Shown here: positions 9,602 through 17,796 of the stretch, piece after piece | Layout of the letters: every line of letters begins with the position of its first letter | Numbering within the stretch: the first letter of the stretch is position 1 | NCBI RefSeq assembly: GCF_900156335.1 | Contig: NZ_FTMZ01000013.1 | Location: 62,001 to 126,000 of the forward strand | Source of the DNA: Sphaerotilus natans | GTDB lineage: Bacteria > Pseudomonadota > Gammaproteobacteria > Burkholderiales > Burkholderiaceae_C | Length of the DNA stretch: 64,000 nucleotides | Direction of reading: 5' to 3' | The notes under the pieces: generated by a model | Database searches by the model: none | Seen by the model: the letters and a program-made list of their open reading frames with translations, nothing else | Told to the model about the DNA's origin: nothing | Translations under genes and position numbers: made by a program

Positions 9602-11874
9602 GCCTGGCGGTGCGGGTTGGGCGGCAGTCCGAAGGGATCGAGATCGCGGCCCGAGCGGCCCAGCGCATCGAGCATGTCGCGCTGGAAGCGGCTGGCGTCG
9701 GCCAGTGCACAGGCGAGCCGGTCATGCTCCATCAGCCGCTCATCGAGACGATAGCGCCGGCGCAGGCTCTGCTGCAGATGCCTGCGCAGCGCCTGCATCA
9801 GCTGGTCGAAATGCACCATGAAATGCACCAGATGGCGGTCCAGGATGCTGCGCAGCATCGCTTGGCTGAGCTCGCGCATCGCCTGGTCGCGCCGACGCAC
9901 CTCCGTCAGCGCCGCATTGATCAGGAAGCCGATGGCGATCACTCCGGTGATGGCGGCAGCCATGCTGCCGCCGGCCGCCGCCGAGGCCACTGGCGTGACG
10001 GTCGAGCTGAGCTCGGCTGCAGTGTCGGCCAGTGTGCTGGCGCTGCTGGTCGTGCTGTCGGCGGGGTCTGCTGGATCGCCCAGACCCAGCAGAGACAGCA
10101 GCGATCCGACCGTGTCGATGCGGCCGTCCGCGGAAAAATCGATGGCCAGCATGACGGCCAGGCCCTGCAGCAGCGGCACGGCGACTTCGGAGAACTGCTG
10201 GAACTGCTCGCGCAGCGGCGCTCCCGCCTCGTGGCGGCCCATGTCCTCCAGCGGCGTCAGCGTCTCGGCATGGACACCAGCCAGCGCCGGCAGTGCGGCG
10301 GCGATGCGGGTGTATTCGAGCGCCATGGCTGGAAGCAGCCGCACGGTGCGCTCCAGCGCCTCGCTGCTGCGATCGGGGGGCGCATCGCCCGGCGCAGCCA
10401 GCAGGGCGCGCAGATTGCGCCGTGTCTGCGGATCGGTCAGTCGGGACGGCACGGGCTGGTCATCGGCATCCAGGTAGCCCAGGCGGTGCAGCGCCGTGGC
10501 GGTCTCGGGCAGGGCGGCCGTCACCGGCCGCGGGCCTGACAGCACCCGTGCCGTCAGGCTGCTGATCCGATCCACATACTGCGGCAGCACGTCGCCCGGC
10601 GCCTGCCAGGCGGCGGTGAGGGTCTCGCGCAGCCGGATATGCTGGTCGCTCACCGTGTCGCACACCCGGACGAGCTTGTTCAGCAGCCCTTCGTGGCGCT
10701 TCACCAGAATCTCGTCGAGGCGGTGGCGGGCACGCTCGCCGTGCTGTTCGAGCATGTCTTGGACGGACTGCTGGTAGAGCTCGCGCAGCTCGGCGGCCGC
10801 ATCGTCGAAGAGGCCCAGGCAGTCGTCCATGACCTGCGCGGCACTGCCTCCGCCATGACCGGCCAGGCTCTGCTGGTGCAGCGCTGCGCGGCTGTGCACC
10901 AGATTGATGGCTCGCCCGAGGTCGCGGTCGATGGTCTCGCCGAGCCGGGCCAGTTGCATCCGGCGCTGCGCACCGCTGCCGGCCGAGGTGTCGCGCAGCA
11001 TCGCGCTGGCGGCCGGCAGCCATTCGTCCCGGTAGGTCGGATCGTCCGCGCCGACGCACAGCACCCGCTGCATCGCCGTCTCGACCGGCTCTTCCGGAAA
11101 GAAGACCCGGGCTGCGCTGAGGCGCAGCGCATCGCGGCGCTCAGGATCGCGGGCCAGCCCCTCGGTCTTGCTCACCATCACCCAGGGGCGGCAGGCCTGA
11201 AGCTCCGGCGGCAGCAGATCGCGCTGGATCTCCTGTTGCTGCTGATTGGCCAAGCGGGTCTGGTCGGTCACCAGGATGCAGCCCGACGCCCCCATCAGCG
11301 TCAGCCGCATCGACTCCTGCCAGTCGCGGTTGTCGCGCTGGATCGCCTCGTAGCCCGGCAGCAGGATCAGGGCCTGCCGGTCGCTCTGGAAATGCCGGCG
11401 AGGTACCTTCAGGACGGGCAGCATGACTTCGGGCATCTCGCCTCGTGCGGCCCGGCAGAACTGCTGCGCGTCAGTGGCGGGCACATCGCGAAGCACCATG
11501 TGGCTGCCGTCCTCGCTCGGACACAGCTGGCGCAGCAGGCCTTGCGGCCGGGTGCAGCTGCTGTCTTCCTGGACCAGGATGGGCAACTGCTCGCCGCGGC
11601 CCTCGTTGGGTGCCAGCCAGCGTGCGTCTTCGCCCTGCAGGTCATAGAGCGCGCGCACCAGCGTGGTCTTGCCGGCGCCCTGCGAGCCACCGACCGCCAG
11701 CAGCCACTGGTTGCCGACCACTTCCGCGAGCATCAGCCGCCGCATGACCGGCAGGAGCGCTGCATCGATGCGGTCTCGGTCGTTCTGGAGGATGGCCGCA
11801 GCAGCACGCAGGTCGCGCAGCGCGCGGTTGAGGGGCTCTAACAGCAGTTCAGGATTTTCCATCGGCAGGCACAT
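9598..11874 (-). CDS. dynamin-like P-loop GTPase A with C-terminal membrane segment
   Basis: A 758-residue protein, first gene of the GTPase operon. The P-loop is GGSQGAGKTT (62-71) and switch I resembles dynamin-like proteins (GEQLPILV). The G3 position reads LLPG (171-174), lacking the usual Asp, while a G4-like SKTE is present (about 235-238). The middle is long and helical. Near residues 640-670 a Gly/Ala/Ile-rich stretch (GGSMAAAITGVIAIGFLINAA, as positions) looks like a membrane paddle or TM hairpin, followed by another amphipathic helical region. The ATG at 11874 has only a weak ribosome site and an ATG four codons later is possible. It lies 110 bases downstream of the copper operon on the same strand, so read-through is possible. 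Confidence 0.8.
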   Translation of the reverse strand: MCLPMENPELLLEPLNRALRDLRAAAAILQNDRDRIDAALLPVMRRLMLAEVVGNQWLLAVGGSQGAGKTTLVRALYDLQGEDARWLAPNEGRGEQLPILVQEDSSCTRPQGLLRQLCPSEDGSHMVLRDVPATDAQQFCRAARGEMPEVMLPVLKVPRRHFQSDRQALILLPGYEAIQRDNRDWQESMRLTLMGASGCILVTDQTRLANQQQQEIQRDLLPPELQACRPWVMVSKTEGLARDPERRDALRLSAARVFFPEEPVETAMQRVLCVGADDPTYRDEWLPAASAMLRDTSAGSGAQRRMQLARLGETIDRDLGRAINLVHSRAALHQQSLAGHGGGSAAQVMDDCLGLFDDAAAELRELYQQSVQDMLEQHGERARHRLDEILVKRHEGLLNKLVRVCDTVSDQHIRLRETLTAAWQAPGDVLPQYVDRISSLTARVLSGPRPVTAALPETATALHRLGYLDADDQPVPSRLTDPQTRRNLRALLAAPGDAPPDRSSEALERTVRLLPAMALEYTRIAAALPALAGVHAETLTPLEDMGRHEAGAPLREQFQQFSEVAVPLLQGLAVMLAIDFSADGRIDTVGSLLSLLGLGDPADPADSTTSSASTLADTAAELSSTVTPVASAAAGGSMAAAITGVIAIGFLINAALTEVRRRDQAMRELSQAMLRSILDRHLVHFMVHFDQLMQALRRHLQQSLRRRYRLDERLMEHDRLACALADASRFQRDMLDALGRSGRDLDPFGLPPNPHRQA

Positions 11875-11913
11875 GACCGGAGCAGGACCGGGTACAGAGG
11901 TGCAAGCCTAAGG

Positions 11914-11950
11914 ACGGTGCGCGACAGGTGGTGTCGTGCACCGTTTTTTT
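11914..11950 (+). terminator. hairpin with T7 tract, plus-strand orientation
   Basis: ACGGTGC (11914-11920) pairs with GCACCGT (11938-11944), extended inside by GACA/TGTC, and T7 follows on the plus strand. No plus-strand gene ends here. Read on the minus strand, from the copper operon into the GTPase operon, the same hairpin lacks a U-tract, so it would be at most a partial terminator. Confidence 0.6.
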
Positions 11951-11951
11951 G

Positions 11952-11967
11952 TGTGACTTACATCACG
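11952..11967. promoter_or_regulatory. CRP-like palindrome upstream of the GTPase operon
   Basis: TGTGA-N6-TCACG differs in one base from the CRP consensus TGTGA-N6-TCACA. It lies 78-93 bases before the ATG of GTPase A and just after the cusF-like stop. A CRP/FNR-family regulator site is a reasonable guess, but a single site of this length can occur by chance. Confidence 0.4.
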
Positions 11968-11983
11968 CGGTACTGGATAGTTT

Positions 11984-12274
11984 TCAGCGCGCCGGTGCCA
12001 GCTTCGTCACCGTGTACTGCCCGCCCACCTTGTCCGCATCGAACTTCACCTTGTCGCCCACCTTCACGGCGTCGAGCATCCCGGCGTCCTGCACGCGGAA
12101 GACCATCGTCATCGGGGGCATGTCGAGGTTCTTGATCTCGCCATGCTTGAGCGTGATCTTCTGCTGCGGCTTGTCGATCTTCATGACCTCGGCGTCGGTG
12201 CTCTGGGCCTGTGCGGGTGCGGCGGCCAGCACGGCGGAGGTGGCGAGGGTGAGGGCTGCGATCCAGCGGTTCAT
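11984..12274 (-). CDS. CusF-like periplasmic copper-binding protein
   Basis: Small exported metallochaperone of 96 residues. It has a signal peptide (1-24, ending AQAQ) and then an OB-fold CusF-type domain. The ATG at 12274 follows a good ribosome site (GGAGAAG); longer frames are read-through of the intergenic region. Metal ligands by alignment with E. coli CusF are His44, Met55 and Met57, in the same 8-3-2 spacing. The position of the cation-pi Trp is occupied by Met52, giving a His/Met3 set. It is the last gene of the copper operon, 60 bases after the multicopper oxidase, and probably hands Cu(I) to the oxidase or to an export complex. Confidence 0.88.
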   Translation of the reverse strand: MNRWIAALTLATSAVLAAAPAQAQSTDAEVMKIDKPQQKITLKHGEIKNLDMPPMTMVFRVQDAGMLDAVKVGDKVKFDADKVGGQYTVTKLAPAR

Positions 12275-12333
12275 CGTGACTTCTCCATTCGGACAGGTTG
12301 AAAACGGTTGAGGTGCCCTGTGGGATGACACGG

Positions 12334-13704
12334 TCAGTGATGGCCATGCCCGCTCGGCTTGCGAGCGTTCACCGCGGCCTCGCCCGAGGGCGGGATCGCC
12401 CGCACCGGCTCGGCCAGCGGCGCGCCGGTCCACTCAAAGGCGACGGTGCCCTTCGGGTGCTTGAACCAGCCGGGGTCGCGGTAGTCTCCCGGCTTCTGGT
12501 CACGGCGGACCTTCAGGATGCTGAACATGCCGCCCATCTCGACGCCGCCGAACGGGCCCTGGCCGGTCATCATCGGCGCGGTGTTGTCGGGCAGCGGCAT
12601 TTCCATCTCGGCCATGTCGGCCATGCCGCGCTCGCCCATGGCCATGTAGCCGGGGATGAGCTTCGTGATCTTGCGGGCGACGTCGGTGTGGTCGACGCCG
12701 ATCATCGTCGGCACGTCGTGGCCCATCGCGTTCATGGTGTGGTGGCTCTTGTGGCAATGGAAGGCCCAGTCGCCTTCCTCGCTGGCGATGAACTCTACCT
12801 GGCGCATCTGGCCGACCGCCACGTCGGTCGTCACCTCCGGCCAGCGCGCCGACTTCGGCACCGGGCCGCCGTCGGTGCCGGTGACCTCGAACTCGTGGCC
12901 GTGCAGGTGGATCGGGTGGTTCGTCATCGTCAGGTTGCCCACGCGGATGCGCACCCGGTCGTTCAGCCGCACGTTGAGCGTGTCGATGCCGGGAAAGATG
13001 CGGCTGTTCCAGGCCCAGAGGTTGAAGTCGAGCATGGTCATCACCTTGGGCGTGGCGCTGCCGGGCTCGATGTCGAAGGCGTTGAGCAGGAAGCAGAAGT
13101 CGCGATCGACATCGGCGATCAGCGGGTGCCTCGCCTTCGGGTGCGTGATCCACATCCCGTACATGCCCATGGCCATCTGCACCATCTCGTCGGCGTGCGG
13201 GTGGTACATGAAGGTGCCGGGGCGGCGCGCCTCGAACTCGTAGACGAAGGTCTTGCCCGGCGGGATGGCCGGCTGCGTCAGGCCGGCCACGCCGTCCATG
13301 CCGTTGGGCAGGCGCTGGCCGTGCCAGTGCACCGCGTGGTGCTCGGGCAGGCGGTTGGTGACGAAGATGCGCACCTGGTCGCCCTCGACCACCTCGATCG
13401 TCGGGCCGGGCGACTGGCCGTTGTAGCCCCAGAGGTTGGCGTTGAAGCCGGGCGTCATCTCGCGCACCACCGGCTCGGCGACGAGGTGGAATTCCTTGAC
13501 GCCGGCGTTCATGCGCCAGGGCAGGCTCCAGCCGTTGAGCGTCACGACCGGGCGGTAGGGGCGGCCGGTGGCGGGCTGCAGCGGTGCGGCGGTGGCGGCC
13601 GAGGTCTGGATGACCGGCTCGGGCAGCGCAGCCATGGCCACGCGGCTGACCGAGGCGGCGGCGACCGCGGCCCCGGCCGAGAAGAGGGAACGTCGGGAAA
13701 TCAT
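12334..13704 (-). CDS. periplasmic multicopper oxidase (copper resistance)
   Basis: 456 residues. A Tat signal (SRRSLF at residues 3-8, hydrophobic to about 25) implies export already folded with copper. All four copper-ligand motifs are present: HWHG (126-129), HPH in YHPHADEM, HPIHLHG, and HCHKSHHTMNAM, which fits HCH-x3-H-x4-M of a type 1 site. A Met/Asp/Glu-rich stretch near the C-terminus (around MADMAEMEM) and a His-rich tail (GHGHH) resemble the extra copper-binding segments of CueO/CopA-type oxidases. It probably oxidises toxic Cu(I) in the periplasm. It sits between the TolC-type and CusF-like genes of one operon, with a 32-base gap from the TolC-type gene. Confidence 0.92.
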   Translation of the reverse strand: MISRRSLFSAGAAVAAASVSRVAMAALPEPVIQTSAATAAPLQPATGRPYRPVVTLNGWSLPWRMNAGVKEFHLVAEPVVREMTPGFNANLWGYNGQSPGPTIEVVEGDQVRIFVTNRLPEHHAVHWHGQRLPNGMDGVAGLTQPAIPPGKTFVYEFEARRPGTFMYHPHADEMVQMAMGMYGMWITHPKARHPLIADVDRDFCFLLNAFDIEPGSATPKVMTMLDFNLWAWNSRIFPGIDTLNVRLNDRVRIRVGNLTMTNHPIHLHGHEFEVTGTDGGPVPKSARWPEVTTDVAVGQMRQVEFIASEEGDWAFHCHKSHHTMNAMGHDVPTMIGVDHTDVARKITKLIPGYMAMGERGMADMAEMEMPLPDNTAPMMTGQGPFGGVEMGGMFSILKVRRDQKPGDYRDPGWFKHPKGTVAFEWTGAPLAEPVRAIPPSGEAAVNARKPSGHGHH

Positions 13705-13736
13705 GGTGAAAGGTCCGTGTGGGGTTCGCGGTGCGC

Positions 13737-15149
13737 TCAGTGGCCACCGGCCTCGGCGGCGGTGGAGGCGGCGGCCGGGCCGCTGCCGGCATCGAGCCGG
13801 GGGCGGCCGAGCAGGGCCTGCTGCAGGTCGGCGTCGGCGTGCCAGAACTCGCGCCGGGCGTCGATCGCGGCGTTGACCGCGCCGATCTGCGCGCGCGCGT
13901 CGGCCAGCAGCTCGAACACGCCGATCAGCATGCCGTTGTAGCGCAGCAGGTTTTCCTCGCTGATGCGCTGGCGCAGCGGCACGACGACCTGCTGCGCATG
14001 GCGCGCGAGGTCCCAGGCGTGGCGCCAGTTCCGCCCGGCCTCGCGGGCCTCGGAGCGCGCGTCGATGGCGATCTCGGCGGTGCGGTGCACGCTGGCGGTG
14101 TAGATCGCCTCGGCGCGTGCGGTCTTCGCGTCCCCCCAGTCGAACAGTGGCAGCTCCAGCCCCACCTCCCAGGCGCGGCTGCGGTGGCCGTCGTTCGTCT
14201 TCGAGCGCGAGAGGCCCAGGTCGATCGCGTCGACGAAGCGGGTCGTGCGCGTCAGCCCGAGGCTGCGGGCGGTCTGCGCGGTGGCGAGCTTCGCGGCCTG
14301 CACGTCCAGGCGCTGCGCCAGCGCGCGGGCCTCGATGTCGGTCAGCGCGAGGGGCTGCGCGGGCAGGTCGGGCAGCCGTGCGGGCAGCGCCAGCCGCTCG
14401 GCATCCTCGCCCCACAGGCCGAGCGCGCGCACCAGGCGCTCGCGCGCGGCGTCGCTGGCGCGCTCGCCGCGCGCCAGGTTCAGCAGCGCGTCGGCCTCGA
14501 AGGACTGCTCGCGCGCCAGCGTCAGGCGGTTGAAGTTGCCGGCCTGCGCCATGCGCCGCGCCAGCTCGGCGCCGGCCTCGGCTGCCTCGTGGACCTGGCG
14601 CAGATAGGCCAGGCTTTCCTCGGCCGCGACCGCCTCGACCCAGGCGCGGCGCACGTCGGCGATGCGACCGACGACCGCGATCGTCACCTGCGCCTGCTGG
14701 CGTGCGAGCTGCTGCTCGGCCATCGAGCGCGCCAGCGGCATCAGCAGCAGCCGGCCCAAGCCGAGGTGCAGGCCGATCTCGCGCTCGATCTCGTCGCCGC
14801 TGGTGGTGCGGCCGTAGCTCAGGCCGGGATTGGGCAGGCGCGTGGCCTGCGCGACCTCGGCCTGCGCCAGGCCCAGCTCGGCCAGCTCGGCCTGCAGGCC
14901 GCGGTGGTTCAGCAGCGCCAGCTCGACCGCGCCGTCCTGCGTCAGCGGCGCGGCCAGCAGCGCGTCGAGGCGCGCACGCGCCTCGGCCGAGGGCGCCTGG
15001 GCCTGGGGCCAGCGCGCGAGGTCGGTGCCGGTGGCCGCGCGCAGCTGCTCGCGCACCGGCGCGATCGCCGCATCCGGCGAGGTCGTGGCGCAGCCGGCCA
15101 TCGCGGCGGCGGCCAGCAGCGCCAGCGCGATCCGATGCGGGCGGTTCAT
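13737..15149 (-). CDS. TolC-family outer-membrane lipoprotein of the copper cluster
   Basis: 470 residues. A lipoprotein signal with lipobox MAGC (Cys about 19) is followed by long alpha-helical repeats typical of outer-membrane efflux proteins (two duplicated halves, many Ala/Glu/Arg/Leu heptads). The start ATG 15149 overlaps the upstream small gene's stop (ATGA). No RND pump or membrane-fusion protein is encoded here, so it either works with a pump elsewhere or serves a copper role of its own. The association TolC-type, multicopper oxidase and CusF-like protein recurs in Burkholderiales copper loci. Confidence 0.88.
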   Translation of the reverse strand: MNRPHRIALALLAAAAMAGCATTSPDAAIAPVREQLRAATGTDLARWPQAQAPSAEARARLDALLAAPLTQDGAVELALLNHRGLQAELAELGLAQAEVAQATRLPNPGLSYGRTTSGDEIEREIGLHLGLGRLLLMPLARSMAEQQLARQQAQVTIAVVGRIADVRRAWVEAVAAEESLAYLRQVHEAAEAGAELARRMAQAGNFNRLTLAREQSFEADALLNLARGERASDAARERLVRALGLWGEDAERLALPARLPDLPAQPLALTDIEARALAQRLDVQAAKLATAQTARSLGLTRTTRFVDAIDLGLSRSKTNDGHRSRAWEVGLELPLFDWGDAKTARAEAIYTASVHRTAEIAIDARSEAREAGRNWRHAWDLARHAQQVVVPLRQRISEENLLRYNGMLIGVFELLADARAQIGAVNAAIDARREFWHADADLQQALLGRPRLDAGSGPAAASTAAEAGGH

Positions 15150-15454
15150 CGCGCGCCTCCTTCGGTGCCGGAGGCGGCGGGCTCCGGCGCGTGCGCCTGC
15201 TTCAGATAGGTGCGCCAGCCGCCGACGGCGTGCACGCGCGCGTTGGCGGCGCGCCAGTCGCCGGGGGCGGTCTCGGGCGGGGCGGACGCGGCGCGTGCGG
15301 CCAGCGTCGAGCGGTGGAGCAGAGGGCGCACGGCGGCGCCGGGGTCGGCCGGGGAGGCGGCCGGGGATGTGGCCGGGGAGGCGGCCGCAAAGGCCGGCGG
15401 CCACGCCGCGGCGAGCGCGATCAGCGCGCCGGCGGCGGACAGGATTCGGGTCAT
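15146..15454 (-). CDS. small exported protein of the copper cluster (unknown function)
   Basis: 102 residues with a clear signal peptide (cleavage near AFAAA, residue 24), a Pro/Ala-rich linker and a C-terminal block DWRAANARVHAVGGWRTYLK that looks like the only constrained part. No cysteines and few histidines, so direct metal binding is not obvious. The four-base overlap with the TolC-type gene means coupled translation and a role in the same process. I do not know a name for the family. Confidence 0.75.
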   Translation of the reverse strand: MTRILSAAGALIALAAAWPPAFAAASPATSPAASPADPGAAVRPLLHRSTLAARAASAPPETAPGDWRAANARVHAVGGWRTYLKQAHAPEPAASGTEGGAR

Positions 15455-15549
15455 GGGGATCTCTCAGGTCGGGCGGATGCGCACATCCGGGGCCGGTACG
15501 GACGTGCCGAGGCACGGCCGCGACCAGCGACAGCGACGGGGCCGAAAGA

Positions 15550-15897
15550 TCAGCGGCGGGGCGGGCGGAACAGCGCCGAGGGCGGGGCCTCGGGCGGGCC
15601 GGCGGGCTCGGTGGCGGCCGGCGGGGCGTGCGGCAGCGTGGGCAGCGGCCGCGCCTGGGTCGCTGCCGGCGCCAGCCCGGCATGGCAGACCTCGCACAGC
15701 GTGCAGCCGGCATGGGGGGCAGCGTCGGTCGGGGGCGGGTCGGCCGCCTCGTGGCAGGCGGGGTGGGGCGCGCTCTGGGCGTGCGTCGGCGCCAGTTCGG
15801 TCACCGCCATTTGTGCCATCGCCCAGCCGCGCAGCGGCAGCAGCGCGATCACCAGCCAGAGCAGCCAGTGCAGCCAGGGACGGGAGGGGCGGACCAT
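15550..15897 (-). CDS. small Cys/His-containing membrane or exported protein, first gene of copper operon
   Basis: 115 residues. The N-terminal hydrophobic helix (about 9-27, WLHWLLWLVIALLPLRGWA) is a signal or anchor. The outer part carries His/Cys pairs: HPACHEA and CTLCEVCH, a likely metal site. The C-terminus is Pro/Ala-rich and low-complexity. It resembles the loosely defined DUF2946-type small proteins found near copper genes; that is a weak assignment. It is separated by 95 bases from the next small gene and points away from argB. Confidence 0.65.
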   Translation of the reverse strand: MVRPSRPWLHWLLWLVIALLPLRGWAMAQMAVTELAPTHAQSAPHPACHEAADPPPTDAAPHAGCTLCEVCHAGLAPAATQARPLPTLPHAPPAATEPAGPPEAPPSALFRPPRR

Positions 15898-15922
15898 GGC
15901 GGCCAGTATAGGCCGCGGCCCC

Positions 15923-15928
15923 TAGAAT
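15923..15928 (+). promoter_or_regulatory. possible -10 element of argB
   Basis: TAGAAT lies 36 bases before the argB ATG in the divergent argB/copper intergenic region. No good -35 hexamer is visible at the right distance, so this is tentative. Confidence 0.3.
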
Positions 15929-15964
15929 CCGGGCTTTCCGATCCTTCGTCCCGGAGCTTCCCGC

Positions 15965-16843
15965 ATGAGCCACACGCCCGCCGACCAGGCCCAGATCCTC
16001 GCCCAGGCACTGCCCTACATCCGCAAGTTCCATGGCAAGACCATGGTCATCAAGTACGGCGGCAACGCGATGACCGATCCGGCGCTGCAGAAGGCCTTCG
16101 CCGAGGACGTGGTGCTGCTCAAGCTCGTCGGCATCAACCCGATCGTCGTGCACGGGGGCGGTCCGCAGATCGACGCGGCGCTGAGCAAGATCGGCAAGAA
16201 GGGCCAGTTCATCCAGGGCATGCGCGTGACCGACGCCGAGACGATGGACGTCGTCGAGTGGGTGCTCGGCGGCGAGGTGCAGCAGGACATCGTCGGCCTG
16301 ATCAACGCCGCCGGCGGCAAGGCGGTCGGCCTGACCGGCCGCGACGGCGCGATGATCCGCGCGCGCAAGCTCAAGATGCTCGACCTCAACGATCCTTCGG
16401 TCGAGCATGACGTCGGCCAGGTCGGCGAGATCGAGTCGATCGACCCGAGCATCGTCCGTGCGCTGCAGGACGACCAGTTCATCCCGGTGGTCAGCCCGAT
16501 CGGCTTCGGCCCCGACAACGAGAGCTACAACATCAACGCCGACCTGGTGGCGTCCAAGCTGGCCGAGATCCTCAAGGCCGAGAAGCTGATGATGCTGACC
16601 AACATCCGCGGCGTGCTCGACAAGCAGGGCGAGCTGCTGACCGAGCTGACCTCGCGCCGCATCGACGAGCTGGTCGAGGACGGCACCATCTCCGGCGGCA
16701 TGCTGCCGAAGATCGCCGGCGCGATCGACGCGGCCAAGTGCGGCGTCAACGCGGTGCACATCATCGACGGCCGCGTGCCGCATGTGCTGCTGCTGGAGAT
16801 CCTGACCGAGCAGGCCTTCGGCACGATGATCCGCTCGCACTGA
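15965..16843 (+). CDS. argB: acetylglutamate kinase
   Basis: Second step of arginine biosynthesis: phosphorylates N-acetyl-L-glutamate in the cytoplasm. 292 residues, usual length. The amino-acid-kinase fold is obvious: IKYGGNAM near the N-terminus (ATP-binding Lys/Gly loop), VHGGGPQI (substrate loop) and the C-terminal SGGMLPKI motif. It is followed 13 bases later by an HAD gene on the same strand, an association seen in other betaproteobacteria. It is divergent from the copper operon. Confidence 0.97.
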   Translation: MSHTPADQAQILAQALPYIRKFHGKTMVIKYGGNAMTDPALQKAFAEDVVLLKLVGINPIVVHGGGPQIDAALSKIGKKGQFIQGMRVTDAETMDVVEWVLGGEVQQDIVGLINAAGGKAVGLTGRDGAMIRARKLKMLDLNDPSVEHDVGQVGEIESIDPSIVRALQDDQFIPVVSPIGFGPDNESYNINADLVASKLAEILKAEKLMMLTNIRGVLDKQGELLTELTSRRIDELVEDGTISGGMLPKIAGAIDAAKCGVNAVHIIDGRVPHVLLLEILTEQAFGTMIRSH

Positions 16844-16856
16844 GCGGCCCCGCCCG

Positions 16857-17543
16857 ATGAAGCGCGCCCCGGTCTGGCTCTTCGACCTCGACGACACGCT
16901 GCACGACGCCAGCCACGCGGCCTTCGGGCCGATCGCCGAGGCGATGACCGCCTACATCGAGCGCGAGCTGGCGCTGAATCGCCCCGAGGCCGAGGCGCTG
17001 CGCCGCCATTACTGGGACCGCTACGGCGCCACGCTGCTGGGGCTGATGCGCCACCACGGCGTGCGCGCCGCGCATTTCCTGCACGACACGCACCAATTGC
17101 CGGGCCTGGAGCACCGGCTGCGCGCCAGCGCGCACGACCTGGCGGCGCTGGCGCGCCTGCCGGGCCGGCGCTTCATCCTGACCAACGCGCCGCGCGCCTA
17201 TGCCGAGCGGGTGCTGGCCGCGCTCGGGATGACGCGCCTGTTCCACGGCGTCATCCCGATCGAGCACATGACGATGTTCGGCGAGCTGCGCCCCAAGCCG
17301 GACGCGCGCATGCTGCGCCACATCGCTGCGCTGCTGAAGGTGCCGCCCGCGCGCTGCATCCTGGTCGAGGACACGCTGGCGCACCAGAAGTCGGCGCGCC
17401 GGGTGGGCATGAAGACGGTGTGGATGCAGCGCTGGATGCGCGACGGGATCCATGGGCCGGAAGCGGGGCTGGCGCGGGCGCGGCGGCCGGTGTATGTATG
17501 TGCCCGGGTGCGCACCCTGCAAGCGATAGCCCGTTGGCGCTGA
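16857..17543 (+). CDS. HAD-family pyrimidine 5'-nucleotidase-like phosphatase
   Basis: 228 residues with the HAD motif I FDLDDTLHDA (nucleophile Asp about 11), motif II LTNAP, and motifs III/IV ending LVEDTLAHQKSAR. The helical cap between motif I and motif II and the overall pattern match the SDT1/pyrimidine 5'-nucleotidase branch of HAD enzymes. It is likely co-transcribed with argB (13-base gap). The true substrate cannot be told from sequence; UMP/CMP or a small phosphate ester is a family-based guess. Confidence 0.85.
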   Translation: MKRAPVWLFDLDDTLHDASHAAFGPIAEAMTAYIERELALNRPEAEALRRHYWDRYGATLLGLMRHHGVRAAHFLHDTHQLPGLEHRLRASAHDLAALARLPGRRFILTNAPRAYAERVLAALGMTRLFHGVIPIEHMTMFGELRPKPDARMLRHIAALLKVPPARCILVEDTLAHQKSARRVGMKTVWMQRWMRDGIHGPEAGLARARRPVYVCARVRTLQAIARWR

Positions 17544-17796
17544 AACCTGCAGCATGGCGGTCGGTCGATTCGGGCGTCTACCTTGAACGCAGTGGCGCTG
17601 ACTCCATACCAGGTGTGGCTTTTCATGCTTGATCAATGTCAATGCCCACGGATTTGCGGGATTTCGCAATCCAAGCCCCCCCGGCAAACTCCGCGCACCC
17701 TCACTCGGGTGCTGTCCGCGGGGTCCTGGCGGGGCTGTTCTGCCCGCTCTGGCGCCCCAGAAACCCCATTGCTTGTTGGAGCTTGAATTGATTAAA

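Noticed and set aside
11914-11950. Terminator of the copper operon
   Set aside because: The T7 tract is on the plus-strand side. For the leftward copper transcript the hairpin is followed by CCTTAGG, so I list it only as a plus-strand structure.
6964-15897. Horizontal transfer of the GTPase and copper region by base composition
   Set aside because: A hand count of one line of the GTPase genes gave about 65 % GC, close to neighbouring core genes, and no att sites or flanking tRNA were found. Composition does not support recent transfer.
17600-17640. Possible sigma-54 promoter (GTGGC...TGCTT) before the PEP-CTERM gene
   Set aside because: The GG and GC dinucleotides are 8 bases apart instead of 10, so it does not fit the -24/-12 pattern.
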